From positions 1-15,408 of the forward strand of contig JBIOWC010000041.1 in NCBI GenBank assembly GCA_044868105.1: DNA of 15,408 nt, given 5' to 3'. Position numbers and translations under genes: made by a program. The notes under the pieces were generated by a model. That model was not told where the DNA came from and made no database searches. It saw nothing but the letters and a program-made list of their open reading frames with translations. Within the stretch, counting starts at the first letter, position 1, and each line of letters opens with the position of its first letter. Source of the DNA: JBFMDH01 sp044868105 (lineage in GTDB: Bacteria; Acidobacteriota; Blastocatellia; UBA7656). This document shows positions 14,184 through 15,408 of this stretch, piece by piece.

Positions 14184-14814
14184 CGTTTCACTTCTCCAAG
14201 CTTTGAGTTTGCAAGGTGGTTGTTTATTGAACACCGAAATGGGTTAGTTTTTGCATTATTCTTTATGGTTTCTTAAACAAAGCAAACTATTAAGGGAAAA
14301 GGAATCAAAACCCGCAACCGTTCAGGAAATCCTCACCCCATCCTATTCACCTCCCTTAAAGATTGTAGAAATAAATCCGACCGATGCCGAGTCGCCTGAT
14401 AGTTTTCCCGGCTCATCACGCCAACTGCAAACCGGAATTTGTCGCCACCTCGGCCGACCTTATCTGACCAACGCTTTTTCGAACCCCGCATCGAATAACG
14501 GATGGCAGCTTTTATCTATTCCGCTGTTTGCTCTGGGGTATTGGGTAATTCCTCGCAGCCGCCGGAAAACTTCCGCACCTGGCGGCACAGGCCACCGCCC
14601 TTTTGGTTAAAAAGCACCTTGTTGCCCGGTTAAATTGACGGTATGTCACTTGCCTTACCATCACCGAATGAGTAAAGCGGCAACTCGTCTGTGAGTTGGG
14701 ATACTTTTTATTATCCATTGAACGCCAGGTTTCGATATTCAATCAGGCGCTACAGTAACGGTGTGGAGTCTTAGGATGACTGTCCGTTGACTAGCAATTG
14801 AGGAGGTGAGACCG
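14184..14814. other. 631-bp region without a convincing gene
   Basis: Frames at 14251-14610 (+) and 14512-14742 (-) have no ribosome-binding site and no family resemblance. Structure seen: GCCGCC (14558-14563) pairing with GGCGGC (14581-14586), with GGAA/TTCC inside; and CAACTC/GAGTTG (14681-14686, 14693-14698) followed by ATACTTTTTATT, a weak terminator-like arrangement on the plus strand. The right end carries the strong ribosome-binding site of the next ORF. Confidence 0.5.
14801..14810 (+). promoter_or_regulatory. Very strong ribosome-binding site
   Basis: AGGAGGTGAG is almost a full complement to the 16S rRNA 3' end, with AGGAGG 8 nt before the ATG at 14815. It fixes that start and is the main evidence that the following ORF is translated. 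A near-identical AGGAGGTGA recurs at 15178-15186. Confidence 0.7.
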
Positions 14815-15186
14815 ATGTTCATGCAAATCTGCTTTAGCATTTTCGCCCTTGCAGTTCTCGTCTTGCTCTTAACTGAGCTGTGTCGAGCCATAAATCTTTA
14901 TCCGCAAAACATCGGCACACCGGTTAATCCTTACCTGAATACCGCAGCTCCACCAATCAATAGAGTTGATGCGGCCGACGCGCGATTGGTAATCCCCAGG
15001 AAAGTGTCGGATAGGCGAATACCCTTGGCCCACAGTTCGCAAGTTAGCCCGCCTGTTGCGCGCCTTGCTTTTCCTCAAGACCGATCTTTCAACTTGTCTT
15101 TACTGTCTTCGGCGCACCAGCAACCAGAGGCGCTTTTTCAAAACCGAGCCAGGCTGACCATTGGCCTGGCTGACTGTAGGAGGTGA
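14815..15186 (+). CDS. Small membrane-anchored or exported protein, unknown family
   Basis: A 123-residue ORF I do not recognise. It begins with a hydrophobic segment (about 5-22, FSIFALAVLVLLLTEL) lacking strongly basic residues before it, so it could be an uncleaved anchor or a signal sequence ending near CRA. The remainder is polar and proline-rich (GTPVNPYLNTAAPPINRVD) with no visible domain or catalytic motif. Translation is supported by the ribosome-binding site at 14801-14810. Its TGA (15184-15186) lies inside the AGGAGGTGA of a following short ORF, a layout typical of translational coupling. A hairpin (AGCCAGGC, 15147-15154, with GCCTGGCT, 15164-15171) sits in its last codons. The start at 14815 is preferred to an in-frame upstream start at 14806, which lies inside the ribosome-binding site. 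Confidence 0.45.
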   Translation: MFMQICFSIFALAVLVLLLTELCRAINLYPQNIGTPVNPYLNTAAPPINRVDAADARLVIPRKVSDRRIPLAHSSQVSPPVARLAFPQDRSFNLSLLSSAHQQPEALFQNRARLTIGLADCRR

Positions 15187-15193
15187 AGAACGA

Positions 15194-15250
15194 ATGCTGA
15201 ACAGGGAGCGAGTACTCCCTGTTCAGCGCTTAAAGCGCGGCGCTCGATAG
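15194..15250 (+). CDS. Possible 18-codon ORF overlapping a hairpin
   Basis: ATG at 15194 follows AGGAGG (15178-15183) by 10 nt and reads MLNRERVLPVQRLKRGAR before a TAG. It is very basic (five Arg, one Lys) and its first codons form the left arm of the perfect hairpin at 15196-15227. It could be a leader peptide whose translation disrupts the hairpin, or the ATG may be fortuitous and the hairpin just the terminator of the preceding ORF. Too short to judge by composition. Confidence 0.25.
   Translation: MLNRERVLPVQRLKRGAR
15196..15227 (+). terminator. Perfect 13-bp hairpin, probable terminator or attenuator
   Basis: GCTGAACAGGGAG (15196-15208) and CTCCCTGTTCAGC (15215-15227) are exact reverse complements around a 6-nt loop (CGAGTA), 10 nt after the stop of the 123-residue ORF. 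The stem is strong and GC-rich, but no U-run follows, so it is not a classical intrinsic terminator. Position favours transcript end or RNA protection; the upstream short ORF raises attenuation as an alternative. Confidence 0.6.
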
Positions 15251-15408
15251 CAAGCCCGCGGCAATGATTTTGAAGAGGTCTTAAATGACCGGCTCAGAAT
15301 TCCTTGAAGCAGTGCCCGCGGGCAAGGCTTGCCCGGCGGTTGTGTTGTTGTGTGCCTCGACCAATTTATCAAACTTTTTATCGGTCGAGTTTCATACCCT
15401 GTGCAATA
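15226..15408. repeat. Cluster of inverted repeats at the right edge
   Basis: Four further inverted repeats occur in 183 bp: GCGCTT-A-AAGCGC (15226-15238); GCCCGCGGCA (15254-15263) with TGCCCGCGGGC (15313-15323), one base unpaired; GGGCAAG-G-CTTGCCC (15320-15334); and CTCGACC (15356-15362) with GGTCGAG (15383-15389). A plus-strand frame opens at the ATG at 15285, with AGAGG a few bases upstream, and stays open to the edge, but its 41 residues resemble nothing I know. The region continues past the window. Confidence 0.5.

Noticed and set aside
14251..14610. 119-codon plus-strand frame upstream of the small membrane ORF
   Set aside because: No ribosome-binding site, no recognisable domain, and composition unlike neighbouring genes.
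15285..15408. Plus-strand frame open to the right edge
   Set aside because: Only 41 residues are visible, the ribosome-binding site is moderate, and it runs through several inverted repeats; it cannot be judged without the flanking sequence.

Overview
This 15.4 kb stretch looks like the chromosome of a free-living heterotrophic bacterium. Moderately high GC, long secreted hydrolases with Sec signal peptides, loosely packed genes and repeat-rich intergenic regions suggest an Acidobacteriota-type soil or litter organism, perhaps Blastocatellia. That placement is an inference from gene style; the window holds no rRNA or other marker gene. No tRNA, rRNA, transposase or cas gene was seen.

Layout. 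Bases 1-220 are the end of a CRISPR array with three 37-bp repeats, which probably continues off the left edge. An AT-rich leader-like flank follows (221-431), carrying four copies of a GGGGTTAGCCCAA-type motif. Bases 691-2332 hold three small minus-strand genes: a STAS/SpoIIAA-like protein, a CYTH-fold protein with altered acidic positions, and a DUF5658-type membrane protein. Bases 2333-2866 are non-coding and contain a foldable palindromic element of about 150 bp and a candidate promoter.

The centre (2867-10608) encodes three large exported proteins: a GH127/GH146-type beta-L-arabinofuranosidase (+), then a DUF5695 protein and a DPP4-like S9 serine peptidase (both -). All three have signal peptides and look like a small extracellular degradation locus. 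One testable reading is that arabinose is stripped from hydroxyproline-rich plant glycoproteins and the proline-rich backbone is then cleaved. A nucleotide-sugar epimerase of the UDP-glucuronate 4-epimerase type (10919-11899, +) is divergent from the peptidase and may belong to surface-polysaccharide synthesis.

The right part has an intergenic region with a long imperfect hairpin (12106-12193), then a minus-strand pair: an isoprenylcysteine methyltransferase-like membrane protein followed by an acyl-CoA dehydrogenase. About 630 bases without a convincing gene follow. The window ends with a small membrane-anchored ORF (14815-15186) behind a very strong ribosome-binding site. Its stop codon lies inside the ribosome-binding site of an 18-codon ORF that overlaps a perfect 13-bp hairpin, and more inverted repeats run to the right edge.

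The least explained items are the tandem ORF/hairpin arrangement at 14801-15250, the palindromic element at 2534-2681, the hairpin at 12106-12193, and the motif cluster in the CRISPR flank.
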